Below, piece after piece: positions 29,815 to 40,229 of a stretch of 64,000 nucleotides of DNA (positions are counted from its first letter, which is position 1; every line of letters starts with the position of its first letter). The position numbers and the translations under genes were made by a program. Origin of the DNA: Paraburkholderia megapolitana (GTDB lineage Bacteria; Pseudomonadota; Gammaproteobacteria; Burkholderiales; Burkholderiaceae); assembly GCF_007556815.1 (NCBI RefSeq), contig NZ_CP041745.1, forward strand, positions 3,263,001 through 3,327,000, given 5' to 3'. The notes under the pieces are model-generated. The model worked only from the letters and a program-made list of their open reading frames with translations. It was not told the origin of the DNA and made no database searches.

Positions 29815-30927
29815 TCAGGCGGTCGCGAGCGTCTTTTCGAGCGCGGCGATGAACGCGTCGTTTTCTGCGGGCAGACCGATCGTGATGCGCAGCCACTGCG
29901 GCAAACCGTAACCGCCAACCGGCCGCACAATCACGCCTTGCTTGAGCAGCGCGAGATTGACGCGGTTGCCGGCTGCATCGTCGGTGCCCACGCGCACCAG
30001 CACGAAGTTGCCCGACGACGGCACATATTCGAGGCCGAGCCGGTCAAACGCTTCGGTCAGTCGACGATAGCCCTGCGCGTTGAGTTCCGCACTCTTCGCG
30101 AGGAACGCGTTGTCGTTCAACGCAGCAATCGCCGCAGCCTGCGCAAGCGTATTGACGTTGAACGGTTGACGCAGACGGTTCATCAGATCGGTCAGCTCGG
30201 GCTGCGCGATCGCGAAACCGACTCGCAGACCGGCAAGGCCGAACGCCTTCGAGAACGTGCGCGACACGAGCAGGTTCGGATAGCGACGCACCCACGCAAT
30301 CGCGTCATAACGCTTTTCTGCCGGCAGGTATTCGGTGTAAGCCTCATCGAGCACCACCGCGACATGGCGCGGCACCTTGTCGAGAAACGCTTCGATCTGC
30401 GCGCCTTCGAGGAACGTGCCGGTCGGATTGTTCGGATTCGCGACGAACACGAGCCGTGTGTCGTCGTCGATGGCGGCGAGCATCGCGTCGAGATCGTGAC
30501 CGTACTTCACGGCCGGCACGACGATCGCGCGTGCGCCGAGCCCTTGCGTAGCGAGCGCATAAACCGCAAACGAATACTGCGCGTAGACGATCGACTGGGT
30601 TTTCTCGACAAACGAGTGCGCGGCGAGTTCGAGGATGTCGTTGCTGCCGTTGCCGAGCGTGATCCATTCGGCGGGCACATCGTAGTGCGCGCTCAGCGCG
30701 GCCTTCAGTTCGAACGCGTTGGCATCCGGATAACGACCCAGCTCGCCCGCGGCCTTCGTCATCGCCTGCTGCGCCGACTCGGGCATGCCGAGCGGATTCT
30801 CGTTCGAGGCGAGCTTCACGATGCTCGCCTCGTCGAGACCGAATTCACGCGCGACTTCCGAGATCGGTTTGCCGGCGACATAAGGCGCGATGGCGCGCAC
30901 ATAGGAAGGACCGAAAGGCGTAGTCAT
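29815..30927 (-). CDS. hisC: Histidinol-phosphate/aromatic aminotransferase
   Basis: A PLP-dependent fold-I aminotransferase of 370 residues, HisC family. The PLP lysine is Lys227 in SRTFSKAFGLAGLRVG, and the substrate region has KLASNENPLGMPE and ANPNNPTGTF. It lies between pheA and tyrA rather than in a his operon, so it probably transaminates phenylpyruvate or 4-hydroxyphenylpyruvate as well as, or instead of, imidazole-acetol phosphate. The ATG at 30927 is the family start. Its exact specificity cannot be fixed from sequence. Confidence 0.95.
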   Translation of the reverse strand: MTTPFGPSYVRAIAPYVAGKPISEVAREFGLDEASIVKLASNENPLGMPESAQQAMTKAAGELGRYPDANAFELKAALSAHYDVPAEWITLGNGSNDILELAAHSFVEKTQSIVYAQYSFAVYALATQGLGARAIVVPAVKYGHDLDAMLAAIDDDTRLVFVANPNNPTGTFLEGAQIEAFLDKVPRHVAVVLDEAYTEYLPAEKRYDAIAWVRRYPNLLVSRTFSKAFGLAGLRVGFAIAQPELTDLMNRLRQPFNVNTLAQAAAIAALNDNAFLAKSAELNAQGYRRLTEAFDRLGLEYVPSSGNFVLVRVGTDDAAGNRVNLALLKQGVIVRPVGGYGLPQWLRITIGLPAENDAFIAALEKTLATA

Positions 30928-30988
30928 GAGTATCTCCAAAACGACATTTGATGTGTTGAATTCGCAGCAGCAAGCCGGCAAGCCAGCG

Positions 30989-32071
30989 TCAGCGGGCGCG
31001 CGGATACGAGCCGAGTATCTTGACGAAGGCGGCCTTCTGCTCGAGCTCGGCAAGCGCCGCAGCCACAGCCGCATCGTTGCGATGACCTTCGACGTCGATG
31101 TAGAAGTAATACTCCCACTTGTCGACGCGCGCGGGCCGCGACTCGAAACGCGTCATCGACACGCCGTGGCGGGCGAGCGGTTCGAGCAGCCGGAACACCG
31201 CACCAGGCTCGTTCTTCACCGAGAAGATCAGCGAGGTCCGGTCATTGCCGCTCACACCCGCGGGCTCCTTGCCGATCATCAGGAAGCGGGTGCGATTGTG
31301 CGGATCGTCCTGGATCAGTGCGTATGCCACCTGCAAACCATAATGCGTCGCCGCGCGATCGCCGGCGATCGCCGCGACCGTCGGATCGGCCGCTGCCAGA
31401 CGCGCCGCTTCAGCGTTGCTCGACACGGCCTCGCGCTCGAGATGCGGCGCATGCGTAGACAGCCAGCGCTGGCATTGCGCGAGTGCCTGCGCGTGGGCGC
31501 AGACACGCGTCACGCCTGTCAGGTCGCCGCTCGCCGTCAGCAGGTTGTGGTGGATCGGCAGCGCAAGTTCGCCGCCGATCAGCAACTGCGATTGCAGCAA
31601 CAGATCGAGCGTGCGCGACACCGCGCCTTCGGTCGAGTTCTCGACCGGCACGACGCCGAATTCCGCGGCGCCGGCTTCGACGGAACGGAACACTTCGTCG
31701 ATGGACGGACACGGCAGCCCTTCGATCGACTGGCCGAAGTACTCGTGCATCGCCTCTTCGCTATAGGTGCCGATCGGTCCGAGATAGGCGGCGCGAACCG
31801 TCTGTTCGAGCGCGCGGCTCGCGGCCATGATCTCGCGCCAGATGGCGCTGATGTGTTCGCCGGCCAGCGGCCCCGCGCTCATGTCCTGCAAACGCGCGAT
31901 GACCTGCTGCTCGCGCTCCGGGCGAAACACCGGCGCGTTGAAATGCTTCTTCACCTCGCCGACTTCGAGCGCGACCGCCGCACGCTGGTTGAGAAGCGCG
32001 ATGAGCTGCGCATCGAGGGCATCGATGCGCTCGCGCAGCGGTTTGAGTCGTAAATTAAGTTCGTCGTCCAT
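30989..32071 (-). CDS. pheA: Bifunctional chorismate mutase/prephenate dehydratase
   Basis: Makes phenylpyruvate from chorismate in two steps. The 360-residue protein has an N-terminal AroQ-type chorismate mutase domain (to about residue 90), a prephenate dehydratase domain starting at AAYLGPIGTYSEEA, and a C-terminal ACT domain with FESRPAR, where phenylalanine feedback acts. It follows serC by 46 bases. Confidence 0.98.
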   Translation of the reverse strand: MDDELNLRLKPLRERIDALDAQLIALLNQRAAVALEVGEVKKHFNAPVFRPEREQQVIARLQDMSAGPLAGEHISAIWREIMAASRALEQTVRAAYLGPIGTYSEEAMHEYFGQSIEGLPCPSIDEVFRSVEAGAAEFGVVPVENSTEGAVSRTLDLLLQSQLLIGGELALPIHHNLLTASGDLTGVTRVCAHAQALAQCQRWLSTHAPHLEREAVSSNAEAARLAAADPTVAAIAGDRAATHYGLQVAYALIQDDPHNRTRFLMIGKEPAGVSGNDRTSLIFSVKNEPGAVFRLLEPLARHGVSMTRFESRPARVDKWEYYFYIDVEGHRNDAAVAAALAELEQKAAFVKILGSYPRAR

Positions 32072-32117
32072 GCGTAAAACCGGCCGTTAGCTGAAAGAGT
32101 GGCGCGCGCGCCGGGAA

Positions 32118-33200
32118 TCAGGCCTCGCGCTGTTCGAATTCCTTCATGTACTCGACGAGCGCTTTGACGCCTTCGAGCGGCACCGCGTTGTAAATCGACG
32201 CCCGCATGCCGCCGACGGACTTGTGGCCCTTCAGCTGCACCAGCCCGCGCGCTTTCGCGCCGGCCAGGAAATCTTCGTTACGCGCTTCGTCGGCGAGGAA
32301 GAACGGAACGTTCATCCGCGACCGCGAGCCGCGCTCGACCTTGTTCAGATAGAAGCTGCTCGCATCGATCGTGTCGTACAGCAGTGTCGACTTCTCGAGA
32401 TTGCGCGCTTCGATCGCAGGCAGGCCGCCCTGCTTCTGTAACCACTTGAACACGAGCCCCGCGATGTAGATCGCGTAGGTGGGCGGCGTGTTGTACATCG
32501 AATTGTTCGCGGCGACCGTCTTCCATTCGAACGCCGACGGGCAAATAGACAGCGCGCGATCGAGCATGTCTTCGCGCACGATCACGACCGTCACACCGGC
32601 CATGCCGATATTCTTCTGCGCCCCGCCGAACAGCACACCGAATTTAGCTATGTCCATCGGACGCGACAGGATGTGCGACGACGCATCGGCGACGAGCGGA
32701 ATGTCGCCGAGATCCGGAATGTCGAACGTCTCCACGCCGTGGATCGTTTCGTTCGTGCACAGATGGACGTACGCCGGGTCGTCGGACAGTTGCCATTCGG
32801 AACGGGCAGGCGCGCGCGTGAATCCCGCCGACGTCTCGCCGCTTGCCGCCAGATGCACCGCGCCGTATTTCTGCGCTTCCTTCAGCGATTTCTGCGACCA
32901 CGATCCCGTCACGACGAAATCCGCGCGCGGCTTCGCGCCCATCAGGTTCATCGGTACGATCGCGTTCTCGCCCAGACCGCCGCCTTGCAGGAACAGAATA
33001 TGGTGGCTTGCGGGTACGTGGAGCAGTTCGCGCAGATCGAGCAGCGCCGCTTCGTGAATCGACGAGAACTCTTTCCCGCGATGGCTCATCTCCATCACGC
33101 TCATACCGCTGCCTTGCCAGTCGAGCATTTCGGCAGCGGCCTGACGCAGTACCTCTTCGGGCAAAGCCGCAGGTCCGGCGGAGAAATTGAAGACGCGCAT
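32118..33200 (-). CDS. serC: Phosphoserine aminotransferase
   Basis: Converts 3-phosphohydroxypyruvate and glutamate to phosphoserine, and also serves pyridoxine synthesis. The 360-residue protein starts [18 protein letters not shown]. The PLP lysine is Lys196 in [11 protein letters not shown]. It is the first gene of the serC-pheA-hisC-tyrA-aroA run. A strong terminator upstream (33226-33269) isolates it from the DUF2059 gene, so it needs its own promoter. Confidence 0.98.
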   Translation of the reverse strand: MRVFNFSAGPAALPEEVLRQAAAEMLDWQGSGMSVMEMSHRGKEFSSIHEAALLDLRELLHVPASHHILFLQGGGLGENAIVPMNLMGAKPRADFVVTGSWSQKSLKEAQKYGAVHLAASGETSAGFTRAPARSEWQLSDDPAYVHLCTNETIHGVETFDIPDLGDIPLVADASSHILSRPMDIAKFGVLFGGAQKNIGMAGVTVVIVREDMLDRALSICPSAFEWKTVAANNSMYNTPPTYAIYIAGLVFKWLQKQGGLPAIEARNLEKSTLLYDTIDASSFYLNKVERGSRSRMNVPFFLADEARNEDFLAGAKARGLVQLKGHKSVGGMRASIYNAVPLEGVKALVEYMKEFEQREA

Positions 33201-33225
33201 CGTAAAAACCCCGCGTGAGAAACCC

Positions 33226-33269
33226 GAAAAAATAATGGCCGTTTGCGCCTGTGCGCAAACGGCCATTAT
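33226..33269 (-). terminator. Rho-independent terminator with a 17-bp perfect stem
   Basis: The perfect arms ATAATGGCCGTTTGCGC (33232-33248) and its complement (33253-33269) flank a CTGT loop, and on the minus strand TTTTTT follows. It ends the DUF2059 transcript just before serC. It is the longest perfect stem seen in the window. Confidence 0.88.
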
Positions 33270-33355
33270 CGCACTGTCACTGGCAACCCGCCAACCGAAG
33301 GCGCCTTGCGGCGCGACGTCTGGCGGTGCTTGCCGGTGCAGCCGGTTCGACTGGC

Positions 33356-33961
33356 TTACTTAGCCGGCTTGACGGCCGCGACTTCCTTGTCGGCCTGGTC
33401 ACGCGTTGCCTTGATCGATTCCGGCATGTACTTCTGCATCAGACCGTTCACCACGTCGCGGCCCACCTGGTCTTGCACCTGGATGAACTTGCGGCCCGTC
33501 GGGCTCTTGTAGAACGTCGTCAGATCCTTGATTTCCGACGTGCTGTAGTACTTCGCGTACGCGTCGTACTGAGCCTGCATCGCGTCCTGACGGAACGAAT
33601 CGGTTGCGAAGACCTGGCCTGCACCGTCAACCAGCTTCGGCACGGCGTTCTTTTGCAGCGTCGGCACGGAAGCCTGCTTCTGCTTGTCCGTCAGCGTCTT
33701 GTTTTCCGACAGGGCGTCCGACAGGATGGCCGGAACCAGTTGCTTCGCTTGCATCTGTGCGCTGTTGCCGATCGCACCGACCAGCTTCTGCGCATCGATT
33801 GCGTCGAGCAGATCCTTGATCGCAGCCTGCTTGGCCGGGTCGACCGGAGCTGCCGCAGCTGCGGGTGCCGTAGCCGGCGCCTGCTGCAGCGCTTGCGCCA
33901 TCGCGAGAGTCGGCAGGAAAGCTGCGAGCACCATCAACTGTTTGAATCGTTTTTGCATCAT
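33356..33961 (-). CDS. DUF2059 domain-containing secreted protein
   Basis: A 201-residue protein with a signal peptide ending at AMA (about residue 22), an Ala/Pro linker, and a helical DUF2059 domain that includes [23 protein letters not shown] near residue 140-165. This family is widespread between gyrA and serC in Burkholderiaceae; its function is unknown. The product is predicted periplasmic. Two ATG codons in tandem (ATGATG) mark the start. Confidence 0.9.
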   Translation of the reverse strand: MMQKRFKQLMVLAAFLPTLAMAQALQQAPATAPAAAAAPVDPAKQAAIKDLLDAIDAQKLVGAIGNSAQMQAKQLVPAILSDALSENKTLTDKQKQASVPTLQKNAVPKLVDGAGQVFATDSFRQDAMQAQYDAYAKYYSTSEIKDLTTFYKSPTGRKFIQVQDQVGRDVVNGLMQKYMPESIKATRDQADKEVAAVKPAK

Positions 33962-34075
33962 TACTCCCTAAGAGAAATTAGTCGAACTGCGCGCCGCCTG
34001 GACAGCGCATCGGCCCGATGCGCTCATGTGTCCTTGCGGCTATTCACCCAGTGGCGAGAAGCGCGCCGGTACTAC

Positions 34076-36700
34076 TCAGGCAACACCACCTTCTTCATCG
34101 GCCTCGCCGTTTTCGGCGGGACCGTCGGCATCGCCTTCGGCATCGGCTTCCGCGACCTGTTGGAGACCTGAAAGCTTCGTACCCTCGTCAAGGCTGATGA
34201 GTGTAACACCTTGCGTTGCACGGCCCATCTCGCGAATCTCCGATACGCGCGTACGAATCAGCACGCCCGTGGTGGTGATCAGCATGATCTGCGCTTCCTG
34301 GTCGACGAGCGTTGCGGCTACCACCTTGCCGTTGCGCTCCGACGTCTGGATCGCAATCATCCCCTTCGTGCCGCGCCCGTGACGGGTGTACTCGATGATC
34401 GGCGTGCGTTTGCCGTAACCGTTCTCGGTTGCCGTCAGCACCGACTGCTGCTCGTCGCCCGCAACCAGCAACGCGATGACGTTCTGCCCGTCGTCGAGTT
34501 GCATGCCGCGCACGCCGCGCGCTTCGCGTCCCATCGGCCGCACATCGTTCTCATCGAAACGCACCGCCTTGCCCGAATCGGAGAACAGCATCACGTCGTG
34601 TTCGCCGTCGGTGATTGCGGCACCGATCAGGTAATCGCCATCGTCGAGACCGACCGCAATAATACCCTTGCGCAGCGGCCGGCTAAAGGCTTCTAGCGGC
34701 GTCTTTTTTACCGTTCCTAACGCCGTCGCCATAAAGACGAACTTGTCCGCCGAGAATTCCTTGACCGGCAGTACGACCGTGATCTTCTCGCCGTCCTGCA
34801 GCGGGAACATATTGACGATCGGACGGCCGCGCGAGTTGCGCGAACCCTGCGGCACTTCGTAGACCTTGACCCAGTAGACGCGGCCGCGGTTCGAGAAGCA
34901 CAGGATGTGGTCGTGCGTGTTCGCGATGAACAGCGTATCGATCCAGTCGTCTTCCTTCATCGAGGTTGCCTGCTTGCCGCGTCCGCCGCGTTTTTGCGCA
35001 CGGTATTCGGACAGCGGCTGCGACTTCACGTAGCCGGCATGCGACATCGTCACGACCATTTCCTGCGGCGTGATCAGATCTTCGGTGTTCAGTTCGGTTG
35101 CGTTGAACTCGATCTTCGAGCGGCGTGCGTCGCCGAATTCGGCCTTGATAGCCGTGAGTTCGTCGACGATGATCGCCGTAATGCGCTCCGGACGAGCCAG
35201 GATGTCGAGCAGGTCGGCAATTTGCGCCATCACTTCGCGGTACTCGCCGATGATCTTGTCCTGCTCGAGACCGGTCAGGCGTTGCAGACGCATCTGCAGG
35301 ATTTCCTGCGCCTGGGTGTCGGACAGACGGTAGAGGCCGTCGCCCTGCATCCCGAACGCCGGGTTCAGACCTTCCGGCCGGTAGGCCGCGCCGCCGCCGA
35401 CCGTTGCATTCTCGGTCTCGGCGCGCGCCAGCATGTCGCGCACGAGCGACGAATCCCACGGGCGCGCCATCAACTCCTGCTTCGCGATAGGCGGCGTCGG
35501 AGCAGCCTTGATGATCGCGATGAACTCGTCGATGTTGGCCAGCGCGACGGCCAGACCTTCGAGCACGTGGCCGCGTTCGCGTGCCTTGCGCAGTTCGTAT
35601 ACAGTGCGCCGCGTCAGCACCTCGCGGCGATGCGACAGGAAATGCTCAAGCATTTCCTTCAGGTTCAGCAGCTTCGGCTGATTGTCGACCAGCGCGACCA
35701 TGTTCATGCCGAACGTGTCCTGCAGCTGGGTCGCCTTATACAGATTGTTAAGCACGACCTCGGGCACTTCGCCGCGCTTCAACTCGATCACGAGACGCAT
35801 GCCGCTCTTGTCGGATTCGTCGCGGATGTCGGAAATGCCCTCGATCTTCTTTTCGTTGACGAGCTCGGCCATGCGCTCCTGCAGCGAACGCTTGTTCACC
35901 TGGTACGGCAGTTCGTCGACGATGATCGCCATCCGCTGGCCGCGGTCGATTTCCTCGAAGTGCGTGGTCGCGCGCATGACGACGCGCCCGCGCCCGGTGC
36001 GGTAACCGTCGCGCACGCCGGCGATGCCGTAGATGATGCCGGCGGTCGGGAAATCGGGTGCGGGGATGATTTCGATCAGTTCGTCGATGGTGGCGTGCGG
36101 GTTTTTCAGCAGATGCTGACACCCATCGACAACCTCATTGAGGTTGTGCGGCGGAATGTTGGTTGCCATCCCGACCGCGATACCGGACGAACCATTGATC
36201 AGCAGATTGGGAATCCGCGCCGGCATGATGGCCGGTTCGTTTTCGCTGCCGTCGTAGTTCGGCTGGAAATCGACCGTTTCCTTGTCGATGTCGGCCAGCA
36301 GTTCGTGGCCGATCTTCGCCATGCGGATTTCGGTGTAGCGCATGGCTGCGGCATTGTCGCCGTCGACCGACCCGAAATTGCCTTGCCCGTCGACCAGCAT
36401 GTAGCGCAACGAGAAAGGCTGCGCCATCCGGACAATCGTGTCGTAGACGGCCGTGTCGCCGTGCGGGTGATATTTACCGATCACGTCGCCGACAATACGT
36501 GCGGACTTCTTGTACGCCCGGTTCCAGTCGTTGTTAAGCTCATGCATCGCGTACAGCACGCGCCGGTGCACCGGCTTCAGGCCATCGCGGACATCGGGGA
36601 GTGCTCGCCCCACGATCACGCTCATCGCGTAGTCGAGATAGGAGCGGCGCATTTCCTCCTCTAGGGAGATTGGCAGAGTCTCTTTGGCGAATTGATCCAT
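34076..36700 (-). CDS. gyrA: DNA gyrase subunit A
   Basis: The breakage-reunion subunit of gyrase, 874 residues. The catalytic pair Arg121-Tyr122 is in AAAMRYTE. The quinolone-resistance region [13 protein letters not shown] has Thr83 and Asp87; Thr83 is the usual residue in Burkholderia and Pseudomonas. A GyrA-box-like QKRGGRG opens the C-terminal DNA-wrapping domain. The tail is acidic and low in complexity. A TAGAAT hexamer upstream on the minus strand near 36785 could be its -10. Confidence 0.98.
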   Translation of the reverse strand: MDQFAKETLPISLEEEMRRSYLDYAMSVIVGRALPDVRDGLKPVHRRVLYAMHELNNDWNRAYKKSARIVGDVIGKYHPHGDTAVYDTIVRMAQPFSLRYMLVDGQGNFGSVDGDNAAAMRYTEIRMAKIGHELLADIDKETVDFQPNYDGSENEPAIMPARIPNLLINGSSGIAVGMATNIPPHNLNEVVDGCQHLLKNPHATIDELIEIIPAPDFPTAGIIYGIAGVRDGYRTGRGRVVMRATTHFEEIDRGQRMAIIVDELPYQVNKRSLQERMAELVNEKKIEGISDIRDESDKSGMRLVIELKRGEVPEVVLNNLYKATQLQDTFGMNMVALVDNQPKLLNLKEMLEHFLSHRREVLTRRTVYELRKARERGHVLEGLAVALANIDEFIAIIKAAPTPPIAKQELMARPWDSSLVRDMLARAETENATVGGGAAYRPEGLNPAFGMQGDGLYRLSDTQAQEILQMRLQRLTGLEQDKIIGEYREVMAQIADLLDILARPERITAIIVDELTAIKAEFGDARRSKIEFNATELNTEDLITPQEMVVTMSHAGYVKSQPLSEYRAQKRGGRGKQATSMKEDDWIDTLFIANTHDHILCFSNRGRVYWVKVYEVPQGSRNSRGRPIVNMFPLQDGEKITVVLPVKEFSADKFVFMATALGTVKKTPLEAFSRPLRKGIIAVGLDDGDYLIGAAITDGEHDVMLFSDSGKAVRFDENDVRPMGREARGVRGMQLDDGQNVIALLVAGDEQQSVLTATENGYGKRTPIIEYTRHGRGTKGMIAIQTSERNGKVVAATLVDQEAQIMLITTTGVLIRTRVSEIREMGRATQGVTLISLDEGTKLSGLQQVAEADAEGDADGPAENGEADEEGGVA

Positions 36701-37179
36701 TTATCCGTGTCTTTTTCGTGCGCAAACGGCGAAGATGCCGCGCCTTACGCGTCAGCGCCGCAGGCGCAGCGCATCACGCGATTCTAGCATGCGCGACGTC
36801 CACGACCGAGGACCTGCGTATACCTATTAGAGGAACGACGAACGAAGCCGCCTGAGGGCTTCTGCAGCGCGTGAGAGCGGGCCCGGAAAGTGCTGACCCC
36901 GAAACGGCGCAAAACCACGGCCGGCGGGCTCTTGCGCCAGTTAACGTTCTGTTGCGCTTGCACCACAATTGGGGGGCTGATCGGGGGAACAGGATTTTTT
37001 TATCGTTGGAAGGGAACGATATGGCAAAATGCCAACGCACAAAGAGTTAGACACGGCTCGAAGTCTACACAGCACGTTTTTTGTTCCGCACCAATGTTAT
37101 ACTTCGAGCAATGTATGACTTGTCTTCGTCAACAGGCTCGCAGTAAACCTGCGGTAATCTCAATTTCGAGAGGAGAAAT
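36701..37179. other. Intergenic region gyrA / ompA
   Basis: This 479-base gap is the divergent control region of gyrA and the OmpA-family gene. It includes a small hairpin TATCGTT / AACGATA (37001-37021) and, nearer ompA, TATACT at 37098-37103 as a possible -10, which would give a leader of roughly 70 bases. No coding or structural RNA gene was recognised. Confidence 0.55.
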
Positions 37180-37827
37180 ATGAATAAACTTTCAAAGCTC
37201 GCGTTCATTGCAGCTACCGCAGTAATGGCTGCATCGGCTTCGGCACAATCGGTGCCGGCATCGCGACAAGCCGTGAACGACAACTGGGTGAACGGTACCG
37301 GCGAATACGTGTGGATGAACGGCACGAACGAGCTTTGCTGGCGCGACGCGTTCTGGACGCCGGCAACGGCTAACGCGAAGTGCGATGGCGCACTGGTCGC
37401 CCAGGCTCCGACCCCGCCGGCTAACGTGCCGCCGCCGCCGGCTCTGACCAGCCAGAAGATCACGTATCAAGCCGACGCACTGTTCGACTTCGACAAGGCA
37501 ATCCTGAAGCCGGCTGGCAAGGCGAAGCTTGACGACCTCGCCTCGAAGATTCAGGGCGTGAACCTCGAAGTCGTCGTGGCAACGGGTTACACCGACCGCA
37601 TCGGCTCGGACAAGTACAACGACCGTCTGTCGCTGCGCCGTGCTCAAGCTGTGAAGGCTTACCTGGTTAGCCGTGGCATCGAAGCCAACCGCATCTACAC
37701 GGAAGGCAAGGGCAAGCGTAACCCGGTTACGACGGGTTGCAACCAGCGCAACCGCAAGCAACTCATCGCCTGCCTCGCACCGGATCGCCGCGTGGAAGTC
37801 GAAGTTGTCGGTACTTCGAAGCAGTAA
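37180..37827 (+). CDS. ompA: OmpA-family outer membrane protein
   Basis: A 215-residue envelope protein. It has a signal peptide (1-22, ending ASA), a short N-terminal region with WVNGTGEYVWMNGTNELCWRD, a Pro-rich linker (PPANVPPPPA) and a C-terminal peptidoglycan-binding OmpA domain with YQADALFDFDKA and GYTDRIGSDKYNDRLSLRRA. There is no eight-strand barrel, so it is smaller than E. coli OmpA. The strong AGGAG site and the terminator directly after it suggest a highly expressed single-gene transcript. Confidence 0.93.
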   Translation: MNKLSKLAFIAATAVMAASASAQSVPASRQAVNDNWVNGTGEYVWMNGTNELCWRDAFWTPATANAKCDGALVAQAPTPPANVPPPPALTSQKITYQADALFDFDKAILKPAGKAKLDDLASKIQGVNLEVVVATGYTDRIGSDKYNDRLSLRRAQAVKAYLVSRGIEANRIYTEGKGKRNPVTTGCNQRNRKQLIACLAPDRRVEVEVVGTSKQ

Positions 37828-37850
37828 GCGACACAATTACTGCAGTATCA

Positions 37851-37877
37851 AAGCCCCGCTTCGGCGGGGCTTTTTTT
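37851..37877 (+). terminator. Rho-independent terminator after ompA
   Basis: AAGCCCCGC, loop TTC and GGCGGGGCTT are followed by a T run, 24 bases after the ompA stop. Confidence 0.92.
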
Positions 37878-37937
37878 ATGTGCTTCTGCAGCGCACTGCT
37901 CCGGCCCTCCGGGCCCGTCCGCTGCGACCGCGGCATT

Positions 37938-37966
37938 TTGCCGCCCTGATCGTCGGCCTATATACT
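37938..37966 (+). promoter_or_regulatory. Candidate promoter of ubiG-gph
   Basis: TTGCCG (37938-37943) and TATACT (37961-37966) are 17 bases apart, about 50 bases before the ubiG ATG. Confidence 0.5.
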
Positions 37967-38016
37967 CGGGTTTATCCTCGATCGCCCGCCCACCCGCTCT
38001 ACAGGCCGCTTCTCCC

Positions 38017-38715
38017 ATGACCAATGCCGACCCCCACGAACTGCAGAAATTCAGCGATCTCGCGCATCGCTGGTGGGATCCGAACGCCGAATTCAAACCG
38101 CTGCATGAACTGAATCCCGTCCGGCTCAAGTGGATCGACGCGCATGCGGCGCTTGCCGGTAAGCGGGTGCTCGATATCGGCTGCGGCGGGGGCATTTTGT
38201 CGGAGTCGATGGCCGGACTGGGGGCGACGGTTAAGGGCATCGACCTGTCGTCGCAGGCACTGGGCGTTGCCGATCTGCACAGCCTCGAAAGCGGCGTCAC
38301 CGTCGACTACGAAGAAATCGCCGCCGAAGCCCTCGCCGCCCGCGAACCCGCCACCTACGACGTCGTGACCTGCATGGAAATGCTCGAACACGTGCCCGAG
38401 CCGGCAGCCGTCGTCGCCGCATGCGCGACACTCGTGAAGCCGGGCGGCTGGGTGTTCTTCTCGACGCTCAATCGCAACGTCAAGTCGTATCTGTTCGCGG
38501 TGATCGGCGCCGAATACCTCGCGCAGATGCTGCCGAAGGGCACCCACGACTACGCGCGCTTCATTCGCCCGTCGGAGCTGGCCGGATTCGTACGGGCCGC
38601 TGCCCTGCATACGCAGGAGATCAAAGGTATCGCCTACCGTCCGCTCAGCAAGCATTTCGCGTTGTCCGACGATACGAGCGTCAACTACATGCTCGCGTGT
38701 CGTCGCGAAGCCTGA
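38017..38715 (+). CDS. ubiG: Bifunctional O-methyltransferase UbiG
   Basis: Carries out both O-methylations in ubiquinone synthesis, with S-adenosylmethionine. The 232-residue protein has the cofactor loop DIGCGGG at residues 53-59, [11 protein letters not shown], and [17 protein letters not shown]. The N-terminus [19 protein letters not shown] is family-specific. gph follows 37 bases later on the same strand, a common betaproteobacterial pair. Confidence 0.97.
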   Translation: MTNADPHELQKFSDLAHRWWDPNAEFKPLHELNPVRLKWIDAHAALAGKRVLDIGCGGGILSESMAGLGATVKGIDLSSQALGVADLHSLESGVTVDYEEIAAEALAAREPATYDVVTCMEMLEHVPEPAAVVAACATLVKPGGWVFFSTLNRNVKSYLFAVIGAEYLAQMLPKGTHDYARFIRPSELAGFVRAAALHTQEIKGIAYRPLSKHFALSDDTSVNYMLACRREA

Positions 38716-38752
38716 CCCGCGCCCACACGCGACACCTTCCCCCGGGAATCCC

Positions 38753-39466
38753 ATGAGCGACCCCACGCCCCTGCCGCAACGTGAAGGCGACGATGCGTCG
38801 ATTGGCCTCTGCCAGGCTGTCCTGTTCGATCTCGACGGCACGCTCGCCGATACCGCGCCCGACCTCGCAGCTGCCGTCAACAAGATGCGCCACGAACGCG
38901 GCCTCGAGATGGTGCCGCTCGAAACGCTGCGCCCGCTTGCATCCGCAGGCGCGCGCGGTCTGATCGGTGGAGCATTTTCGATCGGCCCCGAGCATCTCGA
39001 CTTCACGTCGATGCGCGAAGAGTTTCTCGCGAACTACGAAGCGGATCTGTGCATCGAAACGACGCTCTTTCCCGGCATCGATGCCGTGCTCGACGATCTC
39101 GATGCGCGCGGCGTGCGTTGGGGCATCGTGACGAACAAGGCCTCCCGGCTGACCGGTCCGCTCGTCGCGCTGCTTGGTCTCGATACGCGCGCAGCGAGTG
39201 TGGTGAGCGGTGATACGACACCGCATGCGAAGCCGCATCCCGCACCGCTTCTGCATGCCGCGCGCGAGCTGCGTATCGCGCCGGAGCGGATCGTTTATGT
39301 CGGCGACGATCTGCGCGACGTGCAAGCGGGCTTCGCGGCGGGCATGGTGACCGTTGCAGCTGCCTACGGCTACTGCGGCACCGACCTGCCGCCGACACGC
39401 TGGCATGCGCAACATGTCGTCGATTCGCCTGCGGAACTGCAGCGGCTGCTGCGCGAGATCGGTTAA
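38753..39466 (+). CDS. gph: Phosphoglycolate phosphatase
   Basis: A HAD-family phosphatase of 237 residues that clears 2-phosphoglycolate. Motif I is DLDGTLADT with Asp26 and Asp28; motif II is TNKA; motif IV is GDDLRDVQAGFAAGM. It lies directly after ubiG. Other HAD substrates are possible, but gene context and length fit Gph. Confidence 0.92.
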   Translation: MSDPTPLPQREGDDASIGLCQAVLFDLDGTLADTAPDLAAAVNKMRHERGLEMVPLETLRPLASAGARGLIGGAFSIGPEHLDFTSMREEFLANYEADLCIETTLFPGIDAVLDDLDARGVRWGIVTNKASRLTGPLVALLGLDTRAASVVSGDTTPHAKPHPAPLLHAARELRIAPERIVYVGDDLRDVQAGFAAGMVTVAAAYGYCGTDLPPTRWHAQHVVDSPAELQRLLREIG

Positions 39467-39586
39467 CCCGCGGCGCGGTTGCCCTGCCCTTGCCCGACAG
39501 CCAGTGTAGAAGGGTCAGTGGCGCGAGAAGGCGCTCTCTTGTAGAATGCATATTGGCCCGCAGTTCTCTGTGGGTCATCCTTCTGC

Positions 39587-39956
39587 GGGGGCGACCTGGT
39601 TTCGACAGGGGTTGCGAAGCGGCTAGGGCATGTCGAGGACCCGTCACCTCGTTAATCAATGGGAAAAACGTAACTGCAAACGACGATACGTTCGCACTGG
39701 CAGCCTAAGGGCCGCCGTCCTCTGCCTAGTTCACTGACGGGCTAGTGTCGCAAGACCGGTAGCAATACCGACAGAGGTCATATACGTCAGTTAAGCCTTG
39801 GCGGCGTCACGACGTCCGGGTCGAAAAATTAGTGAATCGCCGTAGTGCAGCGTGTTCGTCCGCGTCGCTGCGGCTAAATCAAATGACAGAACTAAACATG
39901 TAGAACTGGTCGTAGAGTGCTTCTGGACGCGGGTTCGATTCCCGCCGCCTCCACCA
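39587..39956 (+). ncRNA. ssrA: Transfer-messenger RNA (tmRNA, SsrA)
   Basis: One-piece tmRNA of about 370 nucleotides that rescues stalled ribosomes and tags the nascent peptide. The 5' end GGGGGCGACCTGGTTTCGAC and the 3' end TTCGATTCCCGCCGCCTCCACCA-type sequence pair as a 7-bp tRNA-like acceptor stem, and CCA is encoded. The tag frame reads ANDDTFALAA and stops with TAA at 39706-39708; the resume codon GCA is at 39676. A TAGAAT hexamer near 39543 may be the -10. The 3' end is a common integration site but carries no integrase here. Confidence 0.97.
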
Positions 39957-40088
39957 CAATTCCGCGCAGCGCATTCGTGCGCTGCGCGCCCGCTGGATCC
40001 TTCCCTCCGTTTGACACACGAAGCAGACGACCTGCGTCGGGAGTGTTGGCGCGCCTGTATCTCGTCGGCTCCGCCAGAACTTCCCAGT

Positions 40089-40118
40089 AAAAAGCCCGCT
40101 CGATGAGCGGGCTTTTTT
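40089..40118 (+). terminator. Rho-independent terminator downstream of ssrA
   Basis: AAAAGCCCGCTC, loop GAT and GAGCGGGCTTTTTT form a strong hairpin about 130 bases after the tmRNA CCA end. Confidence 0.85.
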
Positions 40119-40229
40119 GTCCTGACGATCCAACGGCTGCAGAGACGCGACATCATGTCGCACCGTCGATCCAGGCTCACAACGCGGCAAGCGCTTTCGG
40201 GCCGCGCAGCACCGCCGGACAACACAAGT

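Noticed and set aside
34907..36664. Long open frame antisense to gyrA (585 codons)
   Set aside because: It mirrors gyrA in a high-G+C genome, is Arg/His/Asp-rich, and has no family similarity or ribosome binding site.
37001..37021. Hairpin TATCGTT/AACGATA as a terminator
   Set aside because: The stem is only 7 bp and A+T-rich, and the T run is on the wrong side for transcription of either neighbour.
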